A stretch of DNA of 64,000 bases from Sutcliffiella horikoshii DSM 8719 (GTDB taxonomy: Bacteria; Bacillota; Bacilli; Bacillales; Bacillaceae_I). The position numbers and the translations under genes were made by a program. The notes below the pieces were generated by a model, which searched no databases, was not told the DNA's origin, and saw nothing but the letters and a program-made list of their open reading frames with translations. The DNA lies in the NCBI GenBank assembly GCA_001648575.1, contig LQXN01000059.1, positions 1-64,000 on the forward strand, written 5' to 3'. Shown here one piece after another: positions 1 through 8,256 of this stretch (the stretch's first letter is position 1; every line of letters starts with the position of its first letter).

Positions 1-302
1 AAAATCATTTCCTGTTGCTTTTCTGACCAATCATCGGTGTACTTCTTGCCACACTTATGACAGAAACGACTCTTACATGTAAAGCATACAAACTTCGCTT
101 GGGAATTCTTTTCACAACCAAAACATTCGTATCGAGCATATCCAAGATCCGTTGTTCCACACCTAATCGCTTTTTGAACCGTTTCTTTAATATCATCACG
201 ATATGTTTCAGGGTACGAGTTTCCATGCATTCTCCAATAACCGTCAAAATGATCTTTAAGTATTTGTTTAATAACTCCACTCTTGATATTTTTCATAGTC
301 AT
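1..302 (-). CDS. IS91-family transposase, N-terminal part (cut by window edge)
   Basis: An open frame begins at ATG 302 (or ATG 296, which has the better-spaced GGGAAG ribosome site) and runs off the left edge, giving about 100 residues. The visible part contains paired cysteine motifs CFGC, CFTC and CHKCGKKY followed by TDDW. This is the layout of the zinc-binding N-terminal domain of IS91/IS801-type rolling-circle transposases. Such enzymes are HUH or Y1-type nucleases that mobilise IS elements without terminal inverted repeats; the catalytic region lies outside the window. No frameshift is seen in the visible part. The outer end of the element probably falls between 303 and 380, but I cannot define it. 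Confidence 0.75.
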   Translation of the reverse strand, partial: MTMKNIKSGVIKQILKDHFDGYWRMHGNSYPETYRDDIKETVQKAIRCGTTDLGYARYECFGCEKNSQAKFVCFTCKSRFCHKCGKKYTDDWSEKQQEMI

Positions 303-379
303 TCTTCCCATTTTTATTTATGTACCTTAAATTATACCGGACACTTATCCACAATTCGATTATTTTATAATTTCCTAAA

Positions 380-410
380 CAAAAACAAAGCTCTCCCAAA
401 AGGAAGAGCC
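380..410 (-). terminator. Intrinsic terminator of the S9 peptidase gene
   Basis: An 8-bp stem (390-397 with 402-409, one G-U pair) with an AAAA/TTTT loop is followed on the minus strand by a T-rich run. It lies 17 bp beyond the peptidase stop codon. Confidence 0.75.
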
Positions 411-426
411 TCGCCACTTTATAATA

Positions 427-2418
427 TTACTCAGTACCTTCCAAATACTCTACGAACCAGTTCTTAATATGTTCAAGTCTATGAATACGGAGCGCAGGAT
501 CTCCACTTCTGGAAAGTTCGTGATTTGCTCCTGGGAATCGTACAAGTTTCGTTGTCTTGCCTTGTTTTTTCAATGCAATGAAAAGTTGTTCTGCCTGTTC
601 CACTGGGCAACGGTAATCTTTTTCTCCGTGCAGAATCAATAGCGGAGTGTTTACATTAGAAACATATTTGATCGGGGAATGTTCCCAAAGCTTTTCAACA
701 TTATCTCCCATATCGCCTTTTACTTCCCATTCGGAGAAATAATACCCGATATCACTGACACCATAGAAGCTTAGCCAATTAGAGATGGAGCGCTGAGTAA
801 CGGCCGCTTTGAAACGGTCGGTATGACTGACCACCCAGTTGGTCATAAAGCCGCCATAGCTACCCCCTGTTATTCCAAGGTTATTTACATCAATGAAATC
901 GTATGTTTCAAGCGCGTAATCCATTGCAGCCATCACATCTAGATAATCTTTTCCACCATAATCCCCGCGAACGGCATCGACAAATTCCTGCCCGTATCCA
1001 TGACTTCCACGCGGGTTCGTAAAGAGGACCACAAACCCTTGCGCTGTCAGCGTTTGAAACTCATGGAAGTACGTATTGGCATACATAGCATGAGGGCCGC
1101 CATGCACTTCAAGTATGGTAGGGTATTTTTTTCCTTCTTCAAACCCAGCCGGTTTCATGATCCAACCGTGAAGGTCCCACCCATCAGGAGCTTTATAGCG
1201 GATCGGTTCTGCCACACTAAGTTCGACTTCGGTTTTCCATGCTTCATTGACGTTTGTCAATTGCTTTCTTGTCTGTGATTTAAAATCAAGATGATAGAGC
1301 TCTCCAGGATCAGTGGAATTGCTTACTCCCATAATCGCTTCATGTGAGTGGGTCAACATAGTTAGAGCATATACATGCTCATCAGGTAGATGGATCGGAT
1401 ACATGGCGCCATCCAATGAACCATAGTAAATTCCTGTCCCCCCTTGATCACTCGCTAAGAAATAAAAGCCTTCACTTTCTTCCGTCCATATAAGTCCCGG
1501 ATTGACATTTCCGGAATGGAAATCGCCGATGGCCACATCGCCTACCTCCACATCAAGATTTTCTGTGAGACAATGTGTTTCATTTGTCGCAAGCTGGGTC
1601 ACCCATACCCGTGTCAAAGTAGCACTCTGGAACTCCTTTTCATGCCCCAAGTAGCCAAGGTACTGTCCATCAGGCGAGAAAGAAAGATTTGAAAAGAACC
1701 CGTTGCTGTGCGTAATTTTTTTCTTCTGTTTTGTCTCCAGGTCCATCACAAAAACATCCGATACCAATGAAACATCCGGGTTTTCTTCCAAATTCGCCAC
1801 AAAAGCGATACTCAATCCATCCGGTGACCAGGCAGGGCTGCCATAATCTCTATCTCCTTCTGTAAGCAGGCTTACTTCTTTAGTTTTCAGATCCAATAAT
1901 GCAAGATGGTCGTTTTTAGCATCCAGAAATCCTTTAGCGTCCGATTTATAGCGCATTTCCTCAACCACTAGTGGTTCCGGCTTTTTCTTTTCCTCTTTTT
2001 TGACGTTTGTTGTATGCACATCTTCCGCACTTTCAACAGAGGTATTGAAGAGAATTTTCGTGCCGCATGGTGACCAAACAGGCCCTCTAGCTCCATTCTT
2101 ACAAAATGTCACCTGTTCCGCTTCCCCGCCGTTAACCGGCATCACATAAATTTGACTTTTCTCGTTTCGGTTTGAAACAAAAGCAAGCTTGCTGCCATCA
2201 GGAGACCATCTGGGACTTGTCGCCCGTCCCTTACCAGCTGTAAAAGGCAGGGCATTCCCCTCTAAATCGCCTACGTAAATGGCGGAGCGATACTCATTAT
2301 CCTCTTCACTTATCGTTGTTTGTACAAACGCATATTTACGGGAATGTTTATCCCACTGTGGATCAGTTAAAGATGTTAAATGAAACAGATCGGTTGACTC
2401 TATTTTTCTTTTTGCCAT
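427..2418 (-). CDS. S9 family peptidase (prolyl oligopeptidase / acylaminoacyl peptidase type)
   Basis: The product is a 663-residue cytosolic serine peptidase expected to act on short peptides or acyl-peptides. The N-terminal two thirds is a WD40/TolB-like beta-propeller with repeated 'SPDG' blades (for example WSPDGSKLAF, WSPDGLSIAF, FSPDGQYLGY). The C-terminal alpha/beta-hydrolase domain carries GGSYGG with nucleophile Ser520, Asp601 in HGEKDYRCP and His633 in GANHE, the complete triad. There is no signal peptide. The start ATG is preceded by GGGAGAG. The length matches YuxL-type enzymes of Bacillus. It is probably monocistronic, with its own terminator and divergent from the yhjD-like gene. 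Confidence 0.9.
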   Translation of the reverse strand: MAKRKIESTDLFHLTSLTDPQWDKHSRKYAFVQTTISEEDNEYRSAIYVGDLEGNALPFTAGKGRATSPRWSPDGSKLAFVSNRNEKSQIYVMPVNGGEAEQVTFCKNGARGPVWSPCGTKILFNTSVESAEDVHTTNVKKEEKKKPEPLVVEEMRYKSDAKGFLDAKNDHLALLDLKTKEVSLLTEGDRDYGSPAWSPDGLSIAFVANLEENPDVSLVSDVFVMDLETKQKKKITHSNGFFSNLSFSPDGQYLGYLGHEKEFQSATLTRVWVTQLATNETHCLTENLDVEVGDVAIGDFHSGNVNPGLIWTEESEGFYFLASDQGGTGIYYGSLDGAMYPIHLPDEHVYALTMLTHSHEAIMGVSNSTDPGELYHLDFKSQTRKQLTNVNEAWKTEVELSVAEPIRYKAPDGWDLHGWIMKPAGFEEGKKYPTILEVHGGPHAMYANTYFHEFQTLTAQGFVVLFTNPRGSHGYGQEFVDAVRGDYGGKDYLDVMAAMDYALETYDFIDVNNLGITGGSYGGFMTNWVVSHTDRFKAAVTQRSISNWLSFYGVSDIGYYFSEWEVKGDMGDNVEKLWEHSPIKYVSNVNTPLLILHGEKDYRCPVEQAEQLFIALKKQGKTTKLVRFPGANHELSRSGDPALRIHRLEHIKNWFVEYLEGTE

Positions 2419-2593
2419 TCTAATCTCTCCCTTATGTAAAATTCTCCATTCTACTTATTTCGACAAATGAAATAATTCCCCTTTTTTAAATTTGAATTTT
2501 GTTAAGAATATTGATGAGCTTATTAAAGTCACTGCTGCGATACAATATTTCTAATCTAAAAAAGCCCGTTTTTTTAACGAGCCAAAAAGTAAC

Positions 2594-2642
2594 TTGCATA
2601 TTCTTAGATTTCTGGTATAAAATAAATACGAACAAACGTTCT
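2594..2642 (+). promoter_or_regulatory. Sigma-A promoter with LexA box for the yhjD-like gene
   Basis: The -35 TTGCAT is at 2594-2599 and the -10 TATAAA at 2616-2621, with a 16-bp spacer. Directly after, at 2629-2642, lies CGAACAAACGTTCT, which matches the Bacillus LexA (DinR) consensus CGAACRNRYGTTYC except at the last base. The box covers the expected transcription start, where a repressor would block initiation. From memory yhjD is listed in the B. subtilis SOS regulon. Confidence 0.7.
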
Positions 2643-2666
2643 CGAACAACTTAGGAGGAAGATCAG

Positions 2667-3044
2667 ATGACCAGATTATCAAAAGAGCAAATAAACCTTT
2701 TTGAACAGGCGATTTATCTTCCTTTGCTACTTATAGTCTTAGAAAGAGATACAACCATTATCAAGGATAGCAACATAAAATTAAAAGAGCCTTACCTGAC
2801 GCTAATTGACCATGTTATGCGCAAAATTCAACTCCAACTCAAACAACTAAAATCTGATATGAAAAAACAGCAAATGAAGCTCCACAAGTTAAAACAGGAT
2901 GAATCGTTCACTATGTATGCCTTTCTATTCAATGGCTATGAAGAACATCACAACTACTTCAACCCCCGGATCAGAAACCGAGTAAATGAGCTTTTAATGC
3001 AATATATTTTGAAAGTGGAAAGTGACACGACTAGTGAAAAATAG
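2667..3044 (+). CDS. YhjD-like protein, probably SOS-regulated
   Basis: The product is a 125-residue soluble protein that resembles B. subtilis YhjD in its opening (RLSKEQINLFEQAIYLPL) and in a central basic helix rich in Lys and Gln (residues 50-75). No enzyme motif is visible and the function is unknown. The start is set by TAGGAGG 12 bases upstream of the ATG. A LexA-type box lies on its promoter, which suggests a role in the DNA-damage response. Its 3' end overlaps the convergent DUF421 gene by 14 bp, so the two transcripts could be antisense to each other at their ends. The family name is a recognition call and the regulation is inference. Confidence 0.7.
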   Translation: MTRLSKEQINLFEQAIYLPLLLIVLERDTTIIKDSNIKLKEPYLTLIDHVMRKIQLQLKQLKSDMKKQQMKLHKLKQDESFTMYAFLFNGYEEHHNYFNPRIRNRVNELLMQYILKVESDTTSEK

Positions 3045-3753
3045 GAAGGGATGGTTCTTGTAGAGGATTGCGCAAAGAGACATGCAATTGATTATGCTCA
3101 TTTACAGCCGCATAAAACACATCTTGAGGATTTGTAATATCCTTTTGCAAAAGCTCATTCCGCAACCAGCCTTCATTTAGCCCTAAAAGTTCCAGCGCTT
3201 TAAGCTGGACTCTTCCATCAATGATAACGGGATATTCTATTGAGGTTTTCGGTTGAACAGACTGTATATCTTCCGTTTTCAATGGTTCTTTGTTCGGATT
3301 CAGTTTCACTGAGAGCTCCCCATTTGCTTCTATCAATGCAAAATGGACATTCTCCAATTGAAAAACGTTCTTTCCCCTTAACATCTGCAGGATATCATCA
3401 ATAGAGAAATTGATCCTACGCATATTCTTGATATGGAATTGTCCTTCATATATGACAAGGGTCGGCTCAAAAGAAAGAAGCCTCCCTACTTTATGGTTCT
3501 TGATTTTCCACCAGGCAATCAACTTTTGCAAAAGTGCAATCAATATAATAGCCACCACAGTAGGAAAATGATGGACATCAGGATCAGCGATATCCGCACC
3601 GACTACAGACCCCAATGTTAAGATGACAAGAAAGTCAAAGACCGGAAGTTCTCCAATAGAACGTTTTCCCATATAAAGGGTCACGAACAGCAAAAGGGGT
3701 AATATGGTAATGACACGAAGAATCACCTTTAATGAATCCATAATAAGTTCCAT
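3031..3753 (-). CDS. DUF421 (YetF/YkjA-like) membrane protein
   Basis: The product has about 240 residues. Three hydrophobic segments come first (LKVILRVITILPLLLFVTLY, a second around DFLVILTLGSVVGADIADPDV, and TVVAIILIALLQKLIAWW), followed by a cytosolic beta-rich domain of the YetF type (PTLVIYEGQFHIKNMRRINFS; LRGKNVFQLENVHFALIEANGELSV). Family members occur in spore-formers, some affecting germination or spore membrane; the biochemical role is unknown. The longest frame starts at 3813 but has no ribosome site. GGAGGG at 3766-3771 favours ATG 3753, because ATG 3765 abuts it. It ends convergently with the yhjD-like gene. Confidence 0.85.
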   Translation of the reverse strand: MELIMDSLKVILRVITILPLLLFVTLYMGKRSIGELPVFDFLVILTLGSVVGADIADPDVHHFPTVVAIILIALLQKLIAWWKIKNHKVGRLLSFEPTLVIYEGQFHIKNMRRINFSIDDILQMLRGKNVFQLENVHFALIEANGELSVKLNPNKEPLKTEDIQSVQPKTSIEYPVIIDGRVQLKALELLGLNEGWLRNELLQKDITNPQDVFYAAVNEHNQLHVSLRNPLQEPSLPIFH

Positions 3754-3821
3754 AAAATGAATCATCCCTCCATCCTTTTCCTTAGCGTTATTCAAAAAGG
3801 GGAAGTTATTCATTTTTCTGC

Positions 3822-3851
3822 AAAAAAGAGCCTTTCTTTTAAAAAGGCTCT
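3822..3851 (-). terminator. Terminator hairpin beside repeat copy A
   Basis: A 9-bp G/C-containing stem (AGAGCCTTT with AAAGGCTCT, extended by A/T pairs, 3827-3851) is followed on the minus strand by six T. It would end transcription from comK. The dispersed repeat copy A begins at the next base, between this hairpin and comK. Confidence 0.7.
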
Positions 3852-4055
3852 CAGACTGTTGACAAACTGTCTATCAGATAAGTTATTGGTTGGAACAGTT
3901 GATCTCCGTTGCAGGAGCTACGCTTATCCGAAGGGCGGTCCGTAAGCCTCCTAAGTCTACGCCTTCGGGGTTTTACATGTCCCTTCCTCCTCCGGGAGTC
4001 TTCGCTCCTTCCACTGCAATCACTAGGGAATTTCATTATTCTAAGGTTTAGTCTG
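3852..4055 (+). repeat. Dispersed repeat, copy A (about 204 bp, decayed right end)
   Basis: This is the same element as copies B (41201-41411) and C (55667-55875), in the same orientation as B. It begins CAGACTGTTGACAAAC and contains the conserved blocks GGCGGTCCGTAAGCCTCCT, ACATGTCCCTTCCTCC and GGGAGTCTTCGCTCCTTCC. The body is strongly self-complementary. The right end is shortened to TTTAGTCTG, without the longer TTTGTCTACACACTG of copy B. No duplicated hairpin is visible on that side. It carries no believable reading frame. Confidence 0.75.
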
Positions 4056-4087
4056 CTCTTCCAAAAAATCTAACCACCAATGTTGAA

Positions 4088-4648
4088 TCAGCATTGCAAG
4101 TCCTTGTTGTTTCTTAATCGGTACATCATGCCTGGTGTAGCGACAAGGCTCCTATTGGGACTGTTCCGCTTCCTGTTTACCCGTTGTTGGAGTTTAGCAC
4201 GAAAAAGGGAGGTACGATGAACTTGTGCCTCATAAGAAGTTTTAGAAATGGGAAATTCCACGATGGTGTTATTTGGGAACGTGACTTTTGTGTTCGCTGA
4301 AGGAGTTTTTTTATATTCATATGCGTAGTGTAATGAGATCCAGATGCAGTTTTCGTTTGTAGGTGATGCCGTGGGGAAAAAGAAAATATCATTCATTGGA
4401 TCAACGACTATTGGGGGTTTGTGGGTGTAGCCAGATATGCCCTTTGTACCTTGCTTTCTTCCTTCAAAGCTAGACCCGTAGAAGTTGCAGCTGTCTTCCA
4501 TGATTTTTATTGGGGACAATGCAACATAAACCTCTCTATCTTCTTCTAGTACCTTGGAATAAAGATTGCCCTCCATTTTTACAGGAATTATGGCCATTGT
4601 AAATCCGTTAATTTCGTAGTCTAATGATAAGTCGACACTATTCTTCAT
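4088..4648 (-). CDS. comK: ComK, competence master transcription factor
   Basis: The product is a 186-residue DNA-binding activator of competence genes, binding A/T-rich K-boxes in the minor groove. It matches ComK across its length: FYGSSFEGRK near residue 58, HKPPIVVDPMNDIFFFPT (about 78-95), CIWISLHYAYEYK, and FPISKTSYEAQVHRTSLFRAKLQ (about 132-155). Its C-terminus is shorter and diverges from B. subtilis ComK. A GTG at 4657 also lies in frame, but GAAAGGG sits about 9 bases upstream of ATG 4648, so that is the likely start. Proteolytic control by MecA/ClpCP is known for the family. It is divergent from the IDEAL-domain gene across an A/T palindrome. Confidence 0.9.
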   Translation of the reverse strand: MKNSVDLSLDYEINGFTMAIIPVKMEGNLYSKVLEEDREVYVALSPIKIMEDSCNFYGSSFEGRKQGTKGISGYTHKPPIVVDPMNDIFFFPTASPTNENCIWISLHYAYEYKKTPSANTKVTFPNNTIVEFPISKTSYEAQVHRTSLFRAKLQQRVNRKRNSPNRSLVATPGMMYRLRNNKDLQC

Positions 4649-4752
4649 CGTATTCACCCTTTCTTCCGAGCCTCTCTGTCATAACATGACAAAAGACTTA
4701 GTATTTTGTCTATTTATGTATATTTTCCCAGAAAGAAGTAGCTATGTAAAGG

Positions 4753-4781
4753 TTTTTAAAATATTTTAAATATTTTAAAAA
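4753..4781. promoter_or_regulatory. Perfect 29-bp A/T palindrome between comK and the IDEAL gene
   Basis: Every base from 4753 to 4766 pairs with 4768-4781, giving 14-bp arms around one central base, built only from A and T (TTTTTAAAATATTT and its complement). It ends four bases before the -35 of the divergent gene. A/T-rich sites for ComK, Rok or AbrB are known at comK promoters, but I could not fit the AAAA-N5-TTTT ComK box exactly. The role is therefore inferred. Confidence 0.6.
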
Positions 4782-4785
4782 CTTG

Positions 4786-4814
4786 TTGATTTTTATGACA
4801 TTCCTCAATATACT
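4786..4814 (+). promoter_or_regulatory. Sigma-A promoter of the IDEAL-domain gene
   Basis: TTGATT at 4786-4791 and TATACT at 4809-4814 are separated by exactly 17 bp, with the start codon 27 bp downstream of the -10. Confidence 0.7.
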
Positions 4815-4841
4815 ATTAAAAAGGCTCGAGGTGAGGAACTC

Positions 4842-5087
4842 ATGAAGAATGAGAAGTCTTATACGGAATTGATGAAAGCGAAAAAAATGAACAAGAAAGT
4901 GTCCGTTGAAGCCTATATGATGAATGTGTATGTTCAGATGATCATTGATGAGTCTTTGTTCCACTACCACAAAAACCTTCTGCAAGAGAAAATTGACGGG
5001 GCACTTGATGCCAAAGATCCTTCCCTGTTCCACTTACTTTCCACTAGATATAAAAAATTCCTGAACGATTGGGGCATTTCCGCTTAA
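4842..5087 (+). CDS. IDEAL-domain small protein (YhzC-like position)
   Basis: The product is an 81-residue soluble protein. The C-terminal half, LLQEKIDGALDAKDPSLFHLLSTRYKKFL (split as LLQEKIDGALDAKD then PSLFHLLSTRY), fits the IDEAL domain, a short helical motif of about 35 residues found in several Bacillaceae proteins next to comK and elsewhere. The N-terminus is basic and helical. GAGGTGAGG lies 8-10 bases before the ATG, and a good sigma-A promoter is at 4786-4814. It is divergent from comK and shares its intergenic palindrome. The molecular role is unknown. Adapter or regulator of competence is only a guess from position. Confidence 0.75.
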   Translation: MKNEKSYTELMKAKKMNKKVSVEAYMMNVYVQMIIDESLFHYHKNLLQEKIDGALDAKDPSLFHLLSTRYKKFLNDWGISA

Positions 5088-5108
5088 GCAAGCGGTTATC
5101 TCCAAAAT

Positions 5109-5143
5109 GAAGAGAAGGGCCAACATAGGCTCTTCTCTTTTTG
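5109..5143. terminator. Terminator between the IDEAL gene and aceA
   Basis: An 11-bp stem AGAGAAGGGCC / GGCTCTTCTCT is followed by TTTTTG on the plus strand. It serves the IDEAL gene and, read in reverse, lies about 30 bp past the aceA stop. Confidence 0.75.
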
Positions 5144-5173
5144 TATCTATTGGTCCATACATTGATTCCGGCA

Positions 5174-6463
5174 TCAACTCTTCCCTTGATAAAACTGAGC
5201 CTCTTCTGTTGAGCCGCTTAGGGCTGTTGTAGAAGATGTGCCGCCTGAAACAAGTTTTGCCACTTCATCAAAGTATCCTGTACCCACTTCGCGCTGATGA
5301 CGTGTCGCAGTATAGCCATGCTGCTCACTTTCGAACTCGGCTTGTTGCAACTCGGAGTATGCTCCCATGCCGCGGTCGCGATACCCTCTTGCCAGTTCAA
5401 ACATTCCATGATTCAGCGCATGGAATCCAGCAAGTGTTACAAACTGGAATTTATAGCCGAACTGGGCGATCTGTTGTTGGAATGTCTCAATGGTTGCATC
5501 ATCCAGTTTCGCTTTCCAGTTAAAGGATGGTGAACAATTATACGCCAATAGTTTACCTGGGAACTTTTCGTGTATCGCTTCAGCGAAGGCTCTTGCCTGC
5601 TCAAGATTAGGCTCTGAAGTTTCACACCAGATCAAGTCAGCATATGGGGCATAGGCAAGACCACGGGCTATTGCTTGATCGATGCCAGCCTTTGTGCGAT
5701 AGAAGCCCTCTGCAGTGCGCTCTCCAGTCAAGAAAAGATGATCATTTTCATCTATATCACTTGTGATCAGATCTGCTGCATCCGCATCCGTTCTGGCAAT
5801 AAGGATAGTCGGAACCCCCATCACATCCGCTGCAAGACGTGCTGAAATGAGATTTTTCACAGCCGTTTGTGTTGGTAGTAATACCTTCCCTCCTAAATGT
5901 CCGCACTTTTTCTCTGAAGACAATTGATCCTCGAAGTGGACACCGGATGCACCGGATTCAATCATACCTTTCATCAACTCAAATACATTCAACTGACCAC
6001 CGAATCCAGCCTCAGCATCTGCCACGATCGGAGCAAAGTAATCCACTTCTTCATTTCCTTCTAAGTATTGAATCTGGTCTGCACGCTGCAGGGCTTGATT
6101 GATGCGCTTCACCACATGCGGTACACTGTTTGCCGGATAAAGGCTTTGATCCGGGTACATATTGCCGGAAAGGTTTGCATCTGCCGCTACCTGCCAACCA
6201 CTTAAATAGATTGCTTTCAGTCCGGCCTTTACTTGCTGGATAGCCTGGTTTCCTGTCAGAGCTCCAAGTGCATGCACATAGTCTTGTGTATGAAGTAGGT
6301 CCCAAAGTTTTTGTGCCCCTCTTTTTGCCAATGTATGTTCAATATCAATGGATCCCCGAAGACGCAACACCTCTTCAGCGGAATAGGGTCTTTCAATCCC
6401 ATTCCAACGTTGCTCAAGATCCCAGCTTTCCTCTAACTTCGCAATTCTTTCTTCTCTTGTCAT
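5174..6463 (-). CDS. aceA: Isocitrate lyase
   Basis: The product has 429 residues and cleaves isocitrate to glyoxylate and succinate, the first step of the glyoxylate shunt, in the cytosol. It shows the family signature [11 protein letters not shown] at 185-195 with catalytic Cys187, the upstream substrate loop [20 protein letters not shown], the metal-binding region [10 protein letters not shown] (147-156), and [10 protein letters not shown] further on. Length is normal for bacterial AceA. GGAGG lies 8 bases before the ATG. It follows aceB with a 30-bp gap, so both are one operon. To my knowledge B. subtilis 168 lacks this gene pair, so it is an insertion relative to that genome. Confidence 0.97.
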   Translation of the reverse strand: MTREERIAKLEESWDLEQRWNGIERPYSAEEVLRLRGSIDIEHTLAKRGAQKLWDLLHTQDYVHALGALTGNQAIQQVKAGLKAIYLSGWQVAADANLSGNMYPDQSLYPANSVPHVVKRINQALQRADQIQYLEGNEEVDYFAPIVADAEAGFGGQLNVFELMKGMIESGASGVHFEDQLSSEKKCGHLGGKVLLPTQTAVKNLISARLAADVMGVPTILIARTDADAADLITSDIDENDHLFLTGERTAEGFYRTKAGIDQAIARGLAYAPYADLIWCETSEPNLEQARAFAEAIHEKFPGKLLAYNCSPSFNWKAKLDDATIETFQQQIAQFGYKFQFVTLAGFHALNHGMFELARGYRDRGMGAYSELQQAEFESEQHGYTATRHQREVGTGYFDEVAKLVSGGTSSTTALSGSTEEAQFYQGKS

Positions 6464-6493
6464 TATTATTTCCTCCTTAGTTTTTGATATCTA

Positions 6494-8089
6494 TCAATCT
6501 TCCAATAAATCATAAGCTGGAAGGGTTAAAAACTCGGCAAATTCGTCTTCTTTGATCAGTTTTTCAAATAGAGTTGCTGCTTGATCCAGCTTCCCTTCCG
6601 AGTAGCGTGATGGGCCAACTTTATCAAGAATTTCCTTCTTTTCTTCCTGAACCAATTGGTTGACCAACTCCAATGTGATTTGTGTTCCATCTTCTATTGC
6701 TGCATGAGGATGTCTGATCCATTGCCATACTTGGGACCTCGAGATCTCCGCTGTCGCAGCGTCCTCCATCAGGTGGAAGATTGGTACAGCACCGTTTCCA
6801 TCCAACCATGCGGCAATATACTCCATTCCGACATGTATATTTTTCCGCAAACCTTCTTCCGTTATCGTGCCTTCTGGAATTTCTACAAGTGCCAGTGGGT
6901 CAGCTATGACGTCCTCCCTTTTTCGATGAACCTGATTCTGCCCATCCATATGCTCATTAAATACTTCAAGTGCTACTGGAACCAAAGCCGGATGCGCAAC
7001 CCAGGTCCCATCATGTCCATCTTTCACTTCCCGCAGTTTATCTTCCCTTACTTTTGCAAATGCCTGTTTATTAGCATTTTCGTCATTTTTCACAGGAATC
7101 TGTGCCGCCATGCCCCCGATTGCAAAAGCACCGCGCTTATGGCAAGTCTTGATGACCAATTGGGTATAGGCCCTCATGAAAGGTACCGCCATCGTGACTT
7201 GGCTTCTATCAGGCAAAAGGAACGATGGATCGTTTCTAAACTTCTTGATGAAACTGAAAATGTAATCCCATCTTCCACAGTTCAGCCCGGCAGCATGCTC
7301 TTTTAATTCGTACAAAATCTCATCCATTTCAAATGCTGCCGTAATCGTTTCAATCAATACTGTCGCTTTGATGGTACCCTGTTCGATTCCAAGCTCCTTC
7401 TGGGCGAAGACGAACACATCATTCCACAGCCTTGTCTCCAGATGCCCTTCAAGTTTCGGAAGATAGAAATATGGAGCGCTTCCATTTTCAACTAGCATTT
7501 TGGCATTATGGAAAAAATATAATCCAAAATCAAAAAGGCTTCCTGAAACAGGTTGATTGTTTATTTGGATATGCTTTTCATCTAGATGCCATCCCCTTGG
7601 CCTTACAATAAGTGTTGCGATTTCATTGTTCAATTTATATTCCTTACCATTCGGAGCCGTGAAGTCTATTTTGCGCTGATTGGCATCCCGTAGGTTAATT
7701 TGCCCTTCTATCATGTTGCTCCATGTAGGGGATGAGGCGTCCTCAAAGTCTGCCATAAATACTTTCGCACCAGAATTTAGTGCGTGAATGATCATCTTCC
7801 TGTCTACCGGTCCCGTTATTTCCACTCTTCTGTCCTGAAGATCTTTCGGAATACTATTTACCTGCCAATCACTCGTACGGATGTCTTCTGTGCTTTCGAG
7901 GAAAGTTAATTTTTCACCCTGATCGATTTTTTTCTGTTTCTTTTTTCTTGTTGCCAACAGTTCTTGTCTTCTTTCGTTAAACGCGTGATGCAGCTTTTCA
8001 ATGAAGGAAAGGGCTTCCTGTGTTAATACAGTTTCATAGCCACTTGTGGTATGGCCTGTGACGCTAATGCCTGTTGTATCAGTATTCAC
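6494..8089 (-). CDS. aceB: Malate synthase A
   Basis: The product has 531 residues and condenses glyoxylate with acetyl-CoA to malate, the second step of the glyoxylate shunt. Family features seen are [28 protein letters not shown] (quoted in parts: [20 protein letters not shown]), [25 protein letters not shown], and [16 protein letters not shown]. Near the C-terminus are [22 protein letters not shown] and WQWIRH. The start is GTG 8089, with GAGGAG about 11 bases upstream. It is the first gene of aceBA. The 165 bp upstream are A/T rich and hold the promoter region, but I found no convincing cre or other operator there. Confidence 0.97.
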   Translation of the reverse strand: MNTDTTGISVTGHTTSGYETVLTQEALSFIEKLHHAFNERRQELLATRKKKQKKIDQGEKLTFLESTEDIRTSDWQVNSIPKDLQDRRVEITGPVDRKMIIHALNSGAKVFMADFEDASSPTWSNMIEGQINLRDANQRKIDFTAPNGKEYKLNNEIATLIVRPRGWHLDEKHIQINNQPVSGSLFDFGLYFFHNAKMLVENGSAPYFYLPKLEGHLETRLWNDVFVFAQKELGIEQGTIKATVLIETITAAFEMDEILYELKEHAAGLNCGRWDYIFSFIKKFRNDPSFLLPDRSQVTMAVPFMRAYTQLVIKTCHKRGAFAIGGMAAQIPVKNDENANKQAFAKVREDKLREVKDGHDGTWVAHPALVPVALEVFNEHMDGQNQVHRKREDVIADPLALVEIPEGTITEEGLRKNIHVGMEYIAAWLDGNGAVPIFHLMEDAATAEISRSQVWQWIRHPHAAIEDGTQITLELVNQLVQEEKKEILDKVGPSRYSEGKLDQAATLFEKLIKEDEFAEFLTLPAYDLLED

Positions 8090-8215
8090 GATTATATTGC
8101 TCCTCTCTTGTTATGAAACAGTTTATATATTTGTATTGTATTATATAACAGAGTGTTCAGGATAAAAAGACTTTTTTGAAAATTTATTAACAATTATTTT
8201 TCGACAGGTAAAAAA

Positions 8216-8256
8216 TCGCAAAAAAAAAGCAAGCAGCGCAATCCTTCTAGCTGCTC
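8216..8256 (-). terminator. Terminator of the M48 protease gene
   Basis: The stem AGCAGC / GCTGCT (8232-8237 with 8250-8255) overlaps the stop codon region and is followed on the minus strand by a run of nine or more T. Confidence 0.7.

Noticed and set aside
2564-2582. Terminator between the S9 peptidase and yhjD-like genes
   Set aside because: A mismatched hairpin lies between two divergent starts, where no gene ends.
3900-4040. Small genes inside repeat copies A, B and C
   Set aside because: The same frames appear only because the copies are alike; no ribosome sites, and the frames break in diverged copies.
6656-7306. Long plus-strand frame opposite aceB
   Set aside because: It is antisense to a clear malate synthase gene and shows no family likeness.
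8090-8215. cre or other operator for aceBA
   Set aside because: The region is A/T rich and no sequence fits the cre consensus well; no claim is made.
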